DNA of 64,000 bases. Origin: Rhodosalinus sp041365695 (GTDB taxonomy: Bacteria > Pseudomonadota > Alphaproteobacteria > Rhodobacterales > Rhodobacteraceae). The notes below the pieces were generated by a model. That model had not been told where the DNA came from and did not search any database. It saw nothing but the letters and a program-made list of their open reading frames with translations. Both the position numbers and the translations under genes were made by a program. The DNA lies in contig NZ_JBGFSJ010000002.1 of assembly GCF_041365695.1 (NCBI RefSeq), positions 1 through 64,000 on the forward strand, written 5' to 3'. This document shows positions 15,514-23,718 of this stretch, piece after piece (position 1 is the stretch's first letter; each line of letters begins with the position of its first letter).

Positions 15514-15960
15514 ATGGACGGAAAAGACGGATTCGATCTGCAGGAATTCCTGCCCTATCTTCTCAACCAGGCGGCCGAGGAGGCGAGCCTCGCCTTCCAG
15601 CGACATTACAAGGCGCGCTACGGGATGCTGCGCACCGAGTGGCGGGTGCTCTTCCACCTGGGGATCTACGGCCGGATGACGGCGGGCGGGATCGGCGCGC
15701 GCGCCCGGATGCACAAGACCAAGATCAGCCGCGCGGTCGCACGGCTCGAGGCGCGGCGCTTCCTGACCCGTTGCGCCGATCCCGCGGACCGCCGCCGCGA
15801 GGTGCTGGAACTCACGCCGGCGGGGCAGGCGGCCTACCGCGACCTGCGCGAGGTCGCGCGCGACTACGACGCCGCGCTCGCCGCGCGCTTCGATCCCGAG
15901 GACGCGGCCGCCCTGCGGCGGATGCTGCGCGCGCTGGCCGGGGGCGATGATCCGGGCTGA
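15514..15960 (+). CDS. MarR-family regulator, probable repressor of the homogentisate operon
   Basis: 148-aa winged-helix protein: RTEWRVLFHLGIYGRMTAGGIGARARMHKTKISRAVARLEARRFLTRCADPADRRREVLELTPAGQ shows the MarR recognition helix and the DxRxR wing (here DPADRRRE). The ATG at 15514 has a GGGAGGA 4 nt upstream. It is divergent from hmgA with 78 bp between them, the usual setting for a local repressor released by an aromatic acid such as homogentisate. The effector is inferred. Confidence 0.85.
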   Translation: MDGKDGFDLQEFLPYLLNQAAEEASLAFQRHYKARYGMLRTEWRVLFHLGIYGRMTAGGIGARARMHKTKISRAVARLEARRFLTRCADPADRRREVLELTPAGQAAYRDLREVARDYDAALAARFDPEDAAALRRMLRALAGGDDPG

Positions 15961-15967
15961 CCTTGCG

Positions 15968-17083
15968 TCAGTGAACCCGGTGACGCGCCGCCATGGCCGC
16001 CCCGGCGGCGGACCCCGCGACCTTTCCGAAGGCATCCGCGCCTTGCGATTTCGCGCGCGCCACCTGTGCCCAGAGCCGTTGCGCCGTGGCCGACAGCGCG
16101 TGGCCGCCCCGCCCGCCGGTGAGCACGAGCGTCCCGGGCAGGGCCGCGCGCAGGTGCTGGCCGAGTTCGGTCATCCGCGCCTCGACCAGTCCCGAAAGCA
16201 GGCGACTGCCGGACAGAAGCACCGGCGCGGTCCTGTTGGCGCGGGCCGCGGCCTCGATATCCGCCGGCTCGGCATCGAGCAGCAGGCTGACCGACCAGCC
16301 CGAGGCGCGCAGGATGTCGGCCTTGATCACCGCGCCCAGGAAATGCGGGTTGCCGGGCTGGTTCGCGACGATGGCGTGCCCGACCGGCTGCACAGGGTCC
16401 GCGGTTTGCGGCGCCTGCCACAGCAATGACTGGAAGCGCCCCAGCGCCACGGTGACCTGCGCCATGGACCAGCGGTCGGCCATCCAGCCGTCGCCGAGGG
16501 CGCGCGCCACGGCCTCGTACCCCTCCGCGCGGCCCGTCGCCGTCGACAGCCTGGGCGCGAGGTGCTGCGCCACGATCGCATCCTCTCCGGGGGCGATCAG
16601 CGCCTGCGCGAAGGACTCGGCCTCGGCGGGCGAGACGACCGGGCCCGGCCCGCGCTGCGAGAGGCCCTTCGTGACCATCGCGAGCGCCGATGCCCAGTCG
16701 GCGCCGGCTTCGGGCAGCGGAGCGCCGAGGACGACGGCAAGCGGCGACAGCGCGAGATCCCCGGGGGTCTGGAAGAGCTGCATGTGCCAGCCGGCAAAGG
16801 CGCGCCTTTCGATGGCGGCGTTCTCGATGAGGTTCATGTCGGCGTGGCGCGGATCGTCCTGAAGCCGCCCCATCAATGCGTTGATGACGCCCGCGGGTCC
16901 CTCCAGCCATTGCTGGTAGCCGACACCGGCGGAGACCAGCGCGCCGGTGATGCCGTGTCCCGCGTTGAACCGCGCCGCGCCTTGCACGAGCGCGCCGATC
17001 TCGCCGGCATCGAGCGGGCGGGTCGCACGGCTGCGGTAGCAGACGCGGCGCAGATCGCCCGGCACTTCCTCGCTGGTTTGCAT
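15968..17083 (-). CDS. AppA-like BLUF photoreceptor with C-terminal B12-binding-like (SCHIC) domain
   Basis: 371 aa. Residues 11-105 form a BLUF flavin domain with key residues at the same relative spacing as in Rhodobacter sphaeroides AppA: Y16, N40, Q58, W99 and M101 (AppA Y21, N45, Q63, W104, M106). Residues about 160-350 (PVGHAIVANQPGNPHFLGAV..., LLSGSRLLSGLVEARMTELG) look like the cobalamin-binding-like heme-sensing SCHIC domain. There is no cysteine-rich tail such as AppA has. AppA antagonises the photosynthesis repressor PpsR in response to blue light and redox. A PpsR-type site overlaps its predicted promoter. It ends 7 nt from marR, convergently. Confidence 0.82.
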   Translation of the reverse strand: MQTSEEVPGDLRRVCYRSRATRPLDAGEIGALVQGAARFNAGHGITGALVSAGVGYQQWLEGPAGVINALMGRLQDDPRHADMNLIENAAIERRAFAGWHMQLFQTPGDLALSPLAVVLGAPLPEAGADWASALAMVTKGLSQRGPGPVVSPAEAESFAQALIAPGEDAIVAQHLAPRLSTATGRAEGYEAVARALGDGWMADRWSMAQVTVALGRFQSLLWQAPQTADPVQPVGHAIVANQPGNPHFLGAVIKADILRASGWSVSLLLDAEPADIEAAARANRTAPVLLSGSRLLSGLVEARMTELGQHLRAALPGTLVLTGGRGGHALSATAQRLWAQVARAKSQGADAFGKVAGSAAGAAMAARHRVH

Positions 17084-17193
17084 CGCCCGCCCCTTCCGAA
17101 TTGCGACGGGGATCGCCCGTCCGGCTTTCCGCGATGGCGCGGTCCGCTTGGAGCGCAGGGCACTGCGTCAGCAGGCGCCGGACCATCCCCCTC

Positions 17194-17233
17194 AATATGA
17201 TCTGACAGGCCAAAATGTCTAGAAAAATTTACA
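17194..17233 (-). promoter_or_regulatory. Predicted promoter of the BLUF gene with overlapping PpsR/CrtJ-type site
   Basis: On the minus strand TAGACA (17216-17221), a 16-bp spacer and CATATT (17194-17199) form a sigma70-like promoter about 110 bp upstream of the BLUF start. The sequence TGT-N12-ACA (17216-17233; minus strand TGTAAATTTTTCTAGACA) fits the PpsR/CrtJ consensus and covers the -35 box, the usual placing for repression. The rest of the 173-bp gap between the BLUF gene and mipZ shows nothing else. Confidence 0.5.
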
Positions 17234-17256
17234 CACGGATCGCATGTCGCCGGTGT

Positions 17257-18069
17257 TCAGAAATCCACGTCGACGCCCGGAAGGTTCAGCGCCCGCAGCA
17301 GATCGCGCAGTTCCTGCCGGGCGGCGATGTTGGACAGGCTGAACTGCGTCACGCCGATGTCGGGCAGGTCGAGAAGGGTCAGGCCCCTCGGGAAAAGTTC
17401 CCGGAACACCACGCGCTCGTGAAAGCCGGGCGCGGTGCGGAAGCCGATCCGGCGCGCAAGGGCATCCAGCGCCGCCTGCATCTTGGCCTTGTTGACCATC
17501 GCCTGCGCGCCCAGCCGGTTGCGGATCACCAGCCAGTCGAGCGCCGGCAGCCCGGCCTGCGCACGCAGCTGCCGCGCCGACCAGACCATCTCGGAATAGA
17601 CCGACGGCCCGAGAACCTTCTGACCGTCTTGATCGGTGCGCGCCAGCAGATCGAAGTCCACGAAGCTGTCGTTGAGCGGCGTGATCAGCGTATCGGCGAG
17701 CGAGTGGGCGAGCTGGCTGAGCCGGGTGTGGGAGCCGGGACAGTCGATGACGAGGAAGTCGCAACTGCCCTCGAGCGCCGCCACGGCGGTGGACAGGCTG
17801 CGATCCTGCGAGTTCTCGTCGGGTTGCAGCGTGTCGGGATCGATCGTCGGCAATTCGTGGAACTGCGGGCTGGGAAGATGCGCCAGCCCCTCCGCGGCGA
17901 GGTAGCGCTGACGGTTCGACAGGTAGCGCCCCAGGCTTTGCTGGCGCAGGTCGAGGTCGAGCGCGCCGACGCGCTGGCCGCACCGCGCAAGGCCCGTCGC
18001 CACATGCATCGAAACGGTGGATTTGCCGGCCCCGCCCTTCTCGTTGCCGACGACGATGATGTGCGCCAT
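17257..18069 (-). CDS. mipZ: MipZ, division-plane positioning ATPase (ParA/MinD family)
   Basis: 270 aa. The deviant Walker A motif is VVGNEKGGAGKSTVSMHVA (residues about 6-24) and Walker B is DFLVIDCPGS. The signature LDLDLRQQSLGRY is typical of alphaproteobacterial MipZ, which forms polar gradients with ParB and inhibits FtsZ away from midcell. The ATG at 18069 (MAHIIVVGNEKGG) is preceded by GGGGAAGGG; the open frame extends to 18117 but the added residues are not family-like. It stands alone after the terminator of the ribosomal operon. Confidence 0.92.
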   Translation of the reverse strand: MAHIIVVGNEKGGAGKSTVSMHVATGLARCGQRVGALDLDLRQQSLGRYLSNRQRYLAAEGLAHLPSPQFHELPTIDPDTLQPDENSQDRSLSTAVAALEGSCDFLVIDCPGSHTRLSQLAHSLADTLITPLNDSFVDFDLLARTDQDGQKVLGPSVYSEMVWSARQLRAQAGLPALDWLVIRNRLGAQAMVNKAKMQAALDALARRIGFRTAPGFHERVVFRELFPRGLTLLDLPDIGVTQFSLSNIAARQELRDLLRALNLPGVDVDF

Positions 18070-18162
18070 GCCCTTCCCCTCGTGCCGCGCGGCCGGTCCG
18101 GGCCACGCTTCGCCCACCGTCTATAGGGCGCACCCGATGCGAGGGAAAGCGCCCGAAACGGA

Positions 18163-18191
18163 ACGCGCCGCCCGGAGGTCGGGCGGCGCGT
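18163..18191 (-). terminator. Terminator of the rpsP-rpmE operon
   Basis: A perfect 12-bp stem ACGCGCCGCCCG/CGGGCGGCGCGT with a 5-nt loop lies 31 bp past the rpmE stop. On the minus strand it is followed by TTCCGTTTC, a weak U-rich run. It separates the ribosomal genes from mipZ. Confidence 0.75.
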
Positions 18192-18221
18192 CCTGGAAAA
18201 AACCTGTAAGGGGGTGCCGGC

Positions 18222-18443
18222 TCAGAAGCCGAGGCCCTCGTACTTCTTCTTGAACCTCGACACGCGACCGCCGGTATCCATCAGACGTCCGCCGCCGCCG
18301 GTCCAGGCGGGGTGCACGGAGGGATCGACGTCGAGGGGCAGGGTCTCGCCCTCGCCGCCCCAGGTCGAGCGCATCTTGACGATATCGCCGTTCACCAGCT
18401 TCACGTCGATGAAGTGATAGTCGGGATGAATGTCCTTCTTCAT
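18222..18443 (-). CDS. rpmE: 50S ribosomal protein L31
   Basis: 73 aa, MKKDIHPDYHFIDVKLVNGD... with the C-terminal SRFKKKYEGLGF. It lacks the CxxC zinc ligands, so it is the zinc-independent type usual in alphaproteobacteria. It follows rplS by 11 bp on the same strand and closes the ribosomal operon. Confidence 0.96.
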   Translation of the reverse strand: MKKDIHPDYHFIDVKLVNGDIVKMRSTWGGEGETLPLDVDPSVHPAWTGGGGRLMDTGGRVSRFKKKYEGLGF

Positions 18444-18454
18444 GGCGCGGCTCC

Positions 18455-18844
18455 TCAGGCTTGGGCCCCGGCGCCCTTGGGCGCGCGGTAGTTGGTCTGC
18501 TCCGTGATCCGGGCCGACTTGCCGCGGCGCGAACGCAGGTAGTAGAGCTTGGCGCGGCGCACCTTGCCGCGGCGCACGACAGTGATGCTGTCGATGTTCG
18601 TCGAGTAGAGCGGGAACACGCGTTCCACGCCCTCGCCGAAGGAGATCTTTCGCACCGTGAACGAGCCGTCGATGCCCTGGCCGTTCTTGCGGCTGATGCA
18701 CACGCCCTCGAAGTTCTGCACACGCGAGCGCGTGCCTTCCGTCACCTTGTAGCCGACGCGCACGGTGTCACCGGCCTTGAAATCGGGAATCTTCTTCCCG
18801 AGCGAGGCGATCTGTTCCGCCTCCAGTTCCGCGATCAGATCCAT
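18455..18844 (-). CDS. rplS: 50S ribosomal protein L19
   Basis: 129 aa with the family core GDTVRVGYKVTEGTRSRVQNFEGVCISRKN and the signature VERVFPLYSTNIDSITVVRRGKVRRAKLYYLR. It sits at the 30S-50S interface. The ATG at 18844 (MDLIAELEAEQIA) is chosen over a GTG nine bases upstream because AGGAG lies 8 nt before it; that GTG directly abuts the ribosome site. Order trmD-rplS-rpmE is conserved. Confidence 0.96.
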   Translation of the reverse strand: MDLIAELEAEQIASLGKKIPDFKAGDTVRVGYKVTEGTRSRVQNFEGVCISRKNGQGIDGSFTVRKISFGEGVERVFPLYSTNIDSITVVRRGKVRRAKLYYLRSRRGKSARITEQTNYRAPKGAGAQA

Positions 18845-18894
18845 CTGATCCACTCCTATTCTCGCTCGCGGTGGCTCCGCGAAGGTGATGGCCC

Positions 18895-19719
18895 TCAGAG
18901 CTCTCGGTCGTCCTCCGGGTTCCTGCGATGCGCCTCGCGCCAGGCCCGCCAGAGATCAGGGCGCCGTTTCCTTGTCAGCCTTTCGGCCTCGGCCTGCCGC
19001 CATTCGGTGATCCGCGCGTGGTGCCCCGAAAGGAGAATTTCGGGTATCTCGCGCCCCTGCCAGACGGTGGGCCGTGTGTACTGCGGGTGCTCCAAAAGAC
19101 CGTGCGAGAAGGATTCCTCCTCGACGGACGCCTGATTCCCGAGCACGCGGGGTATAAGTCGGACCGTCGCGTCGATCAAGGCCGTCGCGGCGATCTCGCC
19201 GCCGGTCAGGACGAAATCCCCGATCGAGACCTCCTCGACCCCGTAATGGTCGAGCGCGCGCTGGTCGATCCCCTCGAAACGCCCGCAGATCAGCGTGACG
19301 CCCGGACCCTCGGCGAGGGCGCGCGCGCGGGCCTGCGTGAAGGGCGTGCCGCGCGGGCTCGGCGCGATGAGCGGGCGGCCCGCCGGCGCGGTGGCGCGCG
19401 CCTCCTCGATGGCGCGGCCCAGCACGTCGGCCCGCAGCACCATGCCCGCGCCGCCGCCCGCCGGCGTGTCGTCCACGTTGCGGTGGCGCCCCTCGCCGTG
19501 GCGGCGCAGGTCGACCGTCCGAAGCTGCCAGAGCCCCTCCTTGAGGCCGCGCCCGGTGAGCGAAAGCCCGAGCACGCCCGGGAACGCCTCGGGAAAGAGG
19601 GTGATGACCTGCGCGCACCAAACGCCCGCCAGCGTCTCCTGCGCGGGCATGAGTTCGCGCGGGCCCACCGCGGCGCTGATCGACTTGCGGCCGTGGGAGC
19701 GGGCGGGGGCATCGCTCAT
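18895..19719 (-). CDS. trmD: tRNA (guanine37-N1)-methyltransferase
   Basis: 274-aa SPOUT-class enzyme that adds the m1G37 methyl group using SAM and prevents +1 frameshifting. The knot region is LICGRFEGIDQRALDHYGVEEVSIGDFVLTGGEIAA, and VDDTPAGGGAGMVLRADVL is the usual N-domain signature. The N-terminus has a 33-residue extension, common in this group of alphaproteobacteria. Its start overlaps the rimM stop by 4 nt. Confidence 0.96.
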   Translation of the reverse strand: MSDAPARSHGRKSISAAVGPRELMPAQETLAGVWCAQVITLFPEAFPGVLGLSLTGRGLKEGLWQLRTVDLRRHGEGRHRNVDDTPAGGGAGMVLRADVLGRAIEEARATAPAGRPLIAPSPRGTPFTQARARALAEGPGVTLICGRFEGIDQRALDHYGVEEVSIGDFVLTGGEIAATALIDATVRLIPRVLGNQASVEEESFSHGLLEHPQYTRPTVWQGREIPEILLSGHHARITEWRQAEAERLTRKRRPDLWRAWREAHRRNPEDDREL

Positions 19720-20222
19720 TCGAAGAGCCCCTCGGGCGGGTCGGCGACGATCCGTCCCGCCGCGAGGTCCACCGTGGGCACCGCCGCGCGGGTGAAGGGC
19801 AGAAGCACCGTCTGGCGCGCGCCGGGGACGATCACCTCCAGCAGCGCGCCGGCGCCGTGATCGTGCACGGCCTTCACCCGTCCCAGCGCCGCGCCGCCCG
19901 TGTCGAGCACGTCGAGGCCGATCAGGTCGGCGTGGTAGAACTCGTCCTCGGGCAGATCCGGCAGCCGCGCGCGCGGAACGTAAAGGCGCGTGCCGCGCAG
20001 CGCGTCGGCCTCTTCCTTCGTGCGCACGCCGGACAGCCGGACGCGCAGCGCGTTCTTGACCCGCCCCAGCGGCGTGACCTCGAAGCGCCGCGCGCCGTCC
20101 TCCGTGACGAGCGGGCCGTAGGACGCGACGGCCTCCGGCTCCGCGGTGAAGCTTTTCAGCCGCACCTCGCCCTGCACGCCATAGGCGCCCGCGATGGCGC
20201 CCACACAGACCTGCCCGCTCAT
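19716..20222 (-). CDS. rimM: 16S rRNA processing protein RimM
   Basis: 168 aa with N-terminal RimM barrel (VCVGAIAGAYGVQGEVRLKSFTAEP) and C-terminal PRC-barrel domain (DEFYHADLIGLDVLDTGGAALGRV). It assists maturation of the 30S head together with S19. It is encoded between rpsP and trmD as in most bacteria, 12 bp after rpsP. Confidence 0.95.
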   Translation of the reverse strand: MSGQVCVGAIAGAYGVQGEVRLKSFTAEPEAVASYGPLVTEDGARRFEVTPLGRVKNALRVRLSGVRTKEEADALRGTRLYVPRARLPDLPEDEFYHADLIGLDVLDTGGAALGRVKAVHDHGAGALLEVIVPGARQTVLLPFTRAAVPTVDLAAGRIVADPPEGLFE

Positions 20223-20234
20223 CGGCCGGCCGCC

Positions 20235-20606
20235 TTACTCCTGCGCCTCGGCGGGCGCTTCCGCGGCCTCGGCGGCCTTCGCCGCGCGCTCCTCGGCGCG
20301 TTCCTGCGCCTTCTTGCCCGGCGTGCCCTTCTTGGGGTTCGCGCGCGAGCGGGCTTCGCTGAGGCCCGCGGCCTCCAGCATGCGGCTCACCCGGTCGGTG
20401 GCCTGCGCGCCCTCGCCGAGCCAGTACTGCACACGCTCGACGTTCATGCGCACGCGCTCCTCGCTGTCCTTGGGCATGAGCGGGTTGTAGGTGCCCAGCT
20501 TCTCGATGAAGCGGCCGTCGCGCGGCATGCGGGAATCCGCCGCGACGATCCGGTAGAAGGGCCGCTTCTTGGAGCCGCCGCGGGCGAGCCTGATCTTGAT
20601 AGCCAT
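20235..20606 (-). CDS. rpsP: 30S ribosomal protein S16
   Basis: 123 aa, starting MAIKIRLARGGSKKRPFYRI, with the usual VAADSRMPRDGRFIEKLGTYNPL. The C-terminal 40 residues are an Ala/Glu/Lys-rich tail (KAQERAEERAAKAAEAAEAP) longer than in E. coli S16 but typical of Rhodobacterales. First of the rpsP-rimM-trmD-rplS-rpmE block. Confidence 0.96.
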   Translation of the reverse strand: MAIKIRLARGGSKKRPFYRIVAADSRMPRDGRFIEKLGTYNPLMPKDSEERVRMNVERVQYWLGEGAQATDRVSRMLEAAGLSEARSRANPKKGTPGKKAQERAEERAAKAAEAAEAPAEAQE

Positions 20607-20645
20607 GTGTGTTCTCCTTCGTCTGGCTGGTTGCGGGCAGGGGCG

Positions 20646-20960
20646 TCAGACGCCCTGCGCCTGGTGGCTTTCGTGGTGCTGGATGACCTCCTGGATGATG
20701 AAGGCCAGGAACTTCTTGGCAAATTCGGGGTCGAGATCCGCCTGACGGGCGAGATCCTCGAGCCGCGCGATCTGCTGCGCCTCGCGCTGCGGATCGGAGG
20801 GCGGCAGGTCGTGGCGCGCCTTGAGCCGGCCCACCGCCTGGGTGTGCTTGAACCGCTCGCCCAGCGTGTAGACCAGAATGGCGTCGAGCCGGTCGATGCT
20901 CTCGCGGTGCTCGCGCAGGACGTCGGCCGCGAGGGCGGTGGGATCGCTGGTCTCGGTCAT
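20646..20960 (-). CDS. Chorismate mutase (AroQ type)
   Basis: 104-aa all-helical protein of the AroQ/CM_2 family: SIDRLDAILVYTLGERFKHTQAVGRLKARHDLPPSDPQREAQQIARL carries the conserved Arg/Lys/Glu pattern. It converts chorismate to prephenate; a prephenate dehydrogenase is encoded at 52.8 kb. The start at 20960 overlaps the upstream acetyltransferase stop by 4 nt. A chorismate mutase between ffh and rpsP is common in Rhodobacteraceae. Confidence 0.88.
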   Translation of the reverse strand: MTETSDPTALAADVLREHRESIDRLDAILVYTLGERFKHTQAVGRLKARHDLPPSDPQREAQQIARLEDLARQADLDPEFAKKFLAFIIQEVIQHHESHQAQGV

Positions 20961-21562
20961 GCGCTGGCCTCTTTCGCGGAGGAAAAGATCGGCCCCTCGA
21001 AGGACGCGATCTCCTGCTGGATCGCGTCCTCGATCTGGCTGCCGCGCAGCCGCTCCGGGGCGGGGTGACGATAGACGATGTCGTGCCCGTCGACCGATCG
21101 TGCCTCGGGGTCGCGCTTCGCGCCGAGGCGCTGGGCGAGCAGGATCGACTGGGTGTTGCGCGGGTCGAGATAGCTGACCGCGCCGGTCCATCCCATCCTG
21201 TCGTAGAGATGCCGCCGCACCGCGTCGGTGGCCTCGAGCGCGATGCCGCGCCCGGCCACCTCGGGCCAGATCACCCAGGCGATCTCGCGCTCGGGCCATT
21301 TGGCCGGGAACCAGCCCCCCGCCATGCCGAGGCTGCGGTCGCTCTCTCGGTCGTGGATCATCCACATGCCGAAGCCGCGGATCTGCCAGTGGCCGATCTC
21401 GGCGGCGTAGAGCATCCAGGCCTCGTATTCGTTGAGCGGGCCGCCCATGAAACGCGCCCGGTAGGAGGTGAAGGTGGACTTGAAGTTCGGGTAATCCTCG
21501 GGCACCGGGCCGCGCAGGATCAGCCGCTTCGTCTCGATCACGGGGATGGAGGAGGCGGGCAT
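20957..21562 (-). CDS. GNAT-family N-acetyltransferase (RimJ/RimL-like)
   Basis: 201 aa of the Acetyltransf_3 type: ETKRLILRGPVPEDYPNFKS at the start, acetyl-CoA site around WVIWPEVAGRGIALEATDAVRRH, and ILLAQRLGAK. It shares IGHWQIxGxG and the GRGIAxEA block with the gene upstream, so the two are tandem paralogues. Substrate (protein N-terminus or small molecule) is unknown. It overlaps the chorismate mutase start. Confidence 0.85.
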   Translation of the reverse strand: MPASSIPVIETKRLILRGPVPEDYPNFKSTFTSYRARFMGGPLNEYEAWMLYAAEIGHWQIRGFGMWMIHDRESDRSLGMAGGWFPAKWPEREIAWVIWPEVAGRGIALEATDAVRRHLYDRMGWTGAVSYLDPRNTQSILLAQRLGAKRDPEARSVDGHDIVYRHPAPERLRGSQIEDAIQQEIASFEGPIFSSAKEASA

Positions 21563-21590
21563 CAGGCGGCCCTCCGGATGCTGGCGCGTG

Positions 21591-22145
21591 TCATGCGTAG
21601 GCCTCCGCGCCGCCGTCGGAGTCGAGTTCCCGCGGTCCGGGGTGGCGATAGAGCATGTCCTCGCCCATCGTCACGTTCTGGTAGGTGCGCTCGTAGCGCG
21701 CGCCCAGCCGCTCGGCCAGCGCGACAGAGCGCGCGTTGCCGGGCAGGATGTTCGAGGTGAGCGTCGTGAAACCGAGGTCCTCGTAGGCCCACTCGCGCGC
21801 GCGAAGCGCCGCCTCGCAGGCGATGCCGCGCCCCTCGAAGGGGGCGAATACGAGCCAGCCCAGTTCCGGCTCCGGCCAGCCCTCGGGGTTCCAGATGCCG
21901 CAAAGCCCCGCGGGCGCCGCGTCCCGCGTCATCTCGATGGTGAAGTAGCCGTAGCCGTGGATTTGCCAGTGCCCGATGTTGGAGGCGAACCAGCGCCAGG
22001 CGTCGGGCCGCGTCTCGGCGCCGCCGAAGCCCCAGGCGCGCTCCGGATCGGCGAAGAACTCGGCAAGCGGGTCGAAGTCGCGCATCTCGGGGCCGCGCAG
22101 CCGCAGCCACCCGGCCTCGAGCACGGGGGCGGGGGTGAGGCTCAT
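21591..22145 (-). CDS. GNAT-family N-acetyltransferase, tandem paralogue
   Basis: 184 aa, Acetyltransf_3 type: AGWLRLRGPEMRDFDPLAEFF, NIGHWQIHGYGYFTIE, LGWLVFAPFEGRGIACEAALRAREWA, SVALAERLGARYERTY. Similarity to its neighbour 28 bp downstream indicates gene duplication inside the ffh-rpsP block. Likely co-transcribed with ffh. Substrate unknown. Confidence 0.84.
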   Translation of the reverse strand: MSLTPAPVLEAGWLRLRGPEMRDFDPLAEFFADPERAWGFGGAETRPDAWRWFASNIGHWQIHGYGYFTIEMTRDAAPAGLCGIWNPEGWPEPELGWLVFAPFEGRGIACEAALRAREWAYEDLGFTTLTSNILPGNARSVALAERLGARYERTYQNVTMGEDMLYRHPGPRELDSDGGAEAYA

Positions 22146-22221
22146 GCCGCGTCCTTTCGGTCGTGCGCGAAGGGCGCATGGCCCGCAGTCCCGCCAGAGA
22201 CCATATCGGTGCGGGGCCCGT

Positions 22222-23718
22222 TCATTTCTTCTTGCCGAAGCCGGAGAGCCCCGGGGGCAGGGACATGCCGCCGCCGCCCATGCCGGGCATCCGGCCCGCG
22301 CCCATCTGCTTGGCCGCCTGCTCGAGCGCCTTCTGGTCCATGCCCTCCATGCCCTCGGGCGCGCCGCCCTTGCCGAGCATGCCGCCCATGGCCTTCTTCA
22401 GCATGCCGCGTCCGCCCTTCTTGCCGAGCCTTTTCATCATGTCGGCCATCTGGCGATGCTGCTTGAGCAGCTTGTTGAGCTCCGCGACCTCGAGCCCCGC
22501 GCCCGCGGCGATGCGCTTCTTGCGGCTGGCCTGGAGGATCTGCGGATTGGCGCGCTCCTTCTTCGTCATGGAGTCGATGAGCGCGATCTGGCGCCTGAGC
22601 ACCTTGTCGTCGATGCCCGCCTCGGCCATCTGGCCCTTCATCTTGCCCATGCCGGGCATCATGCCCATCAGCCCCTCCATGCCGCCCATCTTGAGCATCT
22701 GGTCGAGCTGCGTCTTGAGGTCGTTCATGTTGAACTGACCCTTGGCCATGCGCTTCATCATGCGCTCGGCCTGTTCGGCCTCCAGCGTCTCCTGCGCCTT
22801 CTCGACGAGGGCCACGATGTCGCCCATGCCGAGGATGCGGCCGGCGATGCGCTCGGGCTCGAAGGTCTCGAGCGCGTCCATCTTCTCGCCCGTGCCCACG
22901 AAGCGGATCGGCTTGCCGGTGACCGCGCGCATGGAGAGCGCCGCGCCGCCGCGCCCGTCGCCGTCCATCCGGGTGAGAACGACGCCCGAGACGCCGATCT
23001 TGTCGTCGAACTCCTGCGCGACCTCCACGGCGACCTGGCCGGTCAGCCCGTCCACCACCAAAAGCGTCTCGCGCGGGCTGACCACGTCGCGCACCTCGGC
23101 GGCCTGGCGGATGAGCTCCTGGTCGATGTGGAGCCGGCCCGCCGTGTCGAGCATGTAGACGTCGTAGCCGCCGAGCGAGGCCTGGGTCCTGGCGCGCTTC
23201 GCGATGGCGACCGGGTCCTCGCCCTTCACGATGGGCAGGGTGTCCACGCCGACCTGCCGGCCGAGGATCTGAAGCTGCTCCATCGCCGCGGGGCGGTTCA
23301 CGTCGAGCGAGGCCATGAGGACGCGCTTGCCGTCGCGATCCTTCAGGCGCTTGGCGAGCTTCGCCGTCGTCGTCGTCTTGCCCGAGCCCTGAAGGCCCAC
23401 CATCAGGATCGGTGCGGGCGGGCTGTCGATCTTGAGCGCGCCGGGATCGGCGTCGCCTTTCAGCACGTCCACCAGCTCGTCGTGGACGATCTTGACGACC
23501 TGCTGGCCCGGCGTGACCGACTTCGTCACCGCCTGGCCCGTGGCCTTCGCCTGCACCGCCTTCACGAAGTCGCGCGCCACGGTCAGCGAGACGTCGGCCT
23601 CCAGCAGCGCCACGCGCACCTCGCGGAGCGCCGTGCGCACGTCCTCCTCGGACAGCGCGCCCTGCTTCGTCAGCCGGTCGAAGACGCCGGAGAGACGCTC
23701 GGACAGATTTTCGAACAT
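22222..23718 (-). CDS. ffh: Signal recognition particle protein Ffh
   Basis: 498 aa with N domain (1-90), NG GTPase domain (MVGLQGSGKTTTTAKLAKRL as P-loop, VYMLDTAGRLHIDQEL as G3, VLTRMDGDGRGGAALSMRAVTGKPI as G4) and a methionine-rich M domain (GKMKGQMAEAGIDDKVLRRQ, many Met-Gly-Gly stretches) that binds SRP RNA and signal peptides. Start MFENLSERLSGVFDRL at 23718; the frame upstream is not family-like. First gene of the minus-strand block that runs to rpmE. Confidence 0.96.
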   Translation of the reverse strand: MFENLSERLSGVFDRLTKQGALSEEDVRTALREVRVALLEADVSLTVARDFVKAVQAKATGQAVTKSVTPGQQVVKIVHDELVDVLKGDADPGALKIDSPPAPILMVGLQGSGKTTTTAKLAKRLKDRDGKRVLMASLDVNRPAAMEQLQILGRQVGVDTLPIVKGEDPVAIAKRARTQASLGGYDVYMLDTAGRLHIDQELIRQAAEVRDVVSPRETLLVVDGLTGQVAVEVAQEFDDKIGVSGVVLTRMDGDGRGGAALSMRAVTGKPIRFVGTGEKMDALETFEPERIAGRILGMGDIVALVEKAQETLEAEQAERMMKRMAKGQFNMNDLKTQLDQMLKMGGMEGLMGMMPGMGKMKGQMAEAGIDDKVLRRQIALIDSMTKKERANPQILQASRKKRIAAGAGLEVAELNKLLKQHRQMADMMKRLGKKGGRGMLKKAMGGMLGKGGAPEGMEGMDQKALEQAAKQMGAGRMPGMGGGGMSLPPGLSGFGKKK

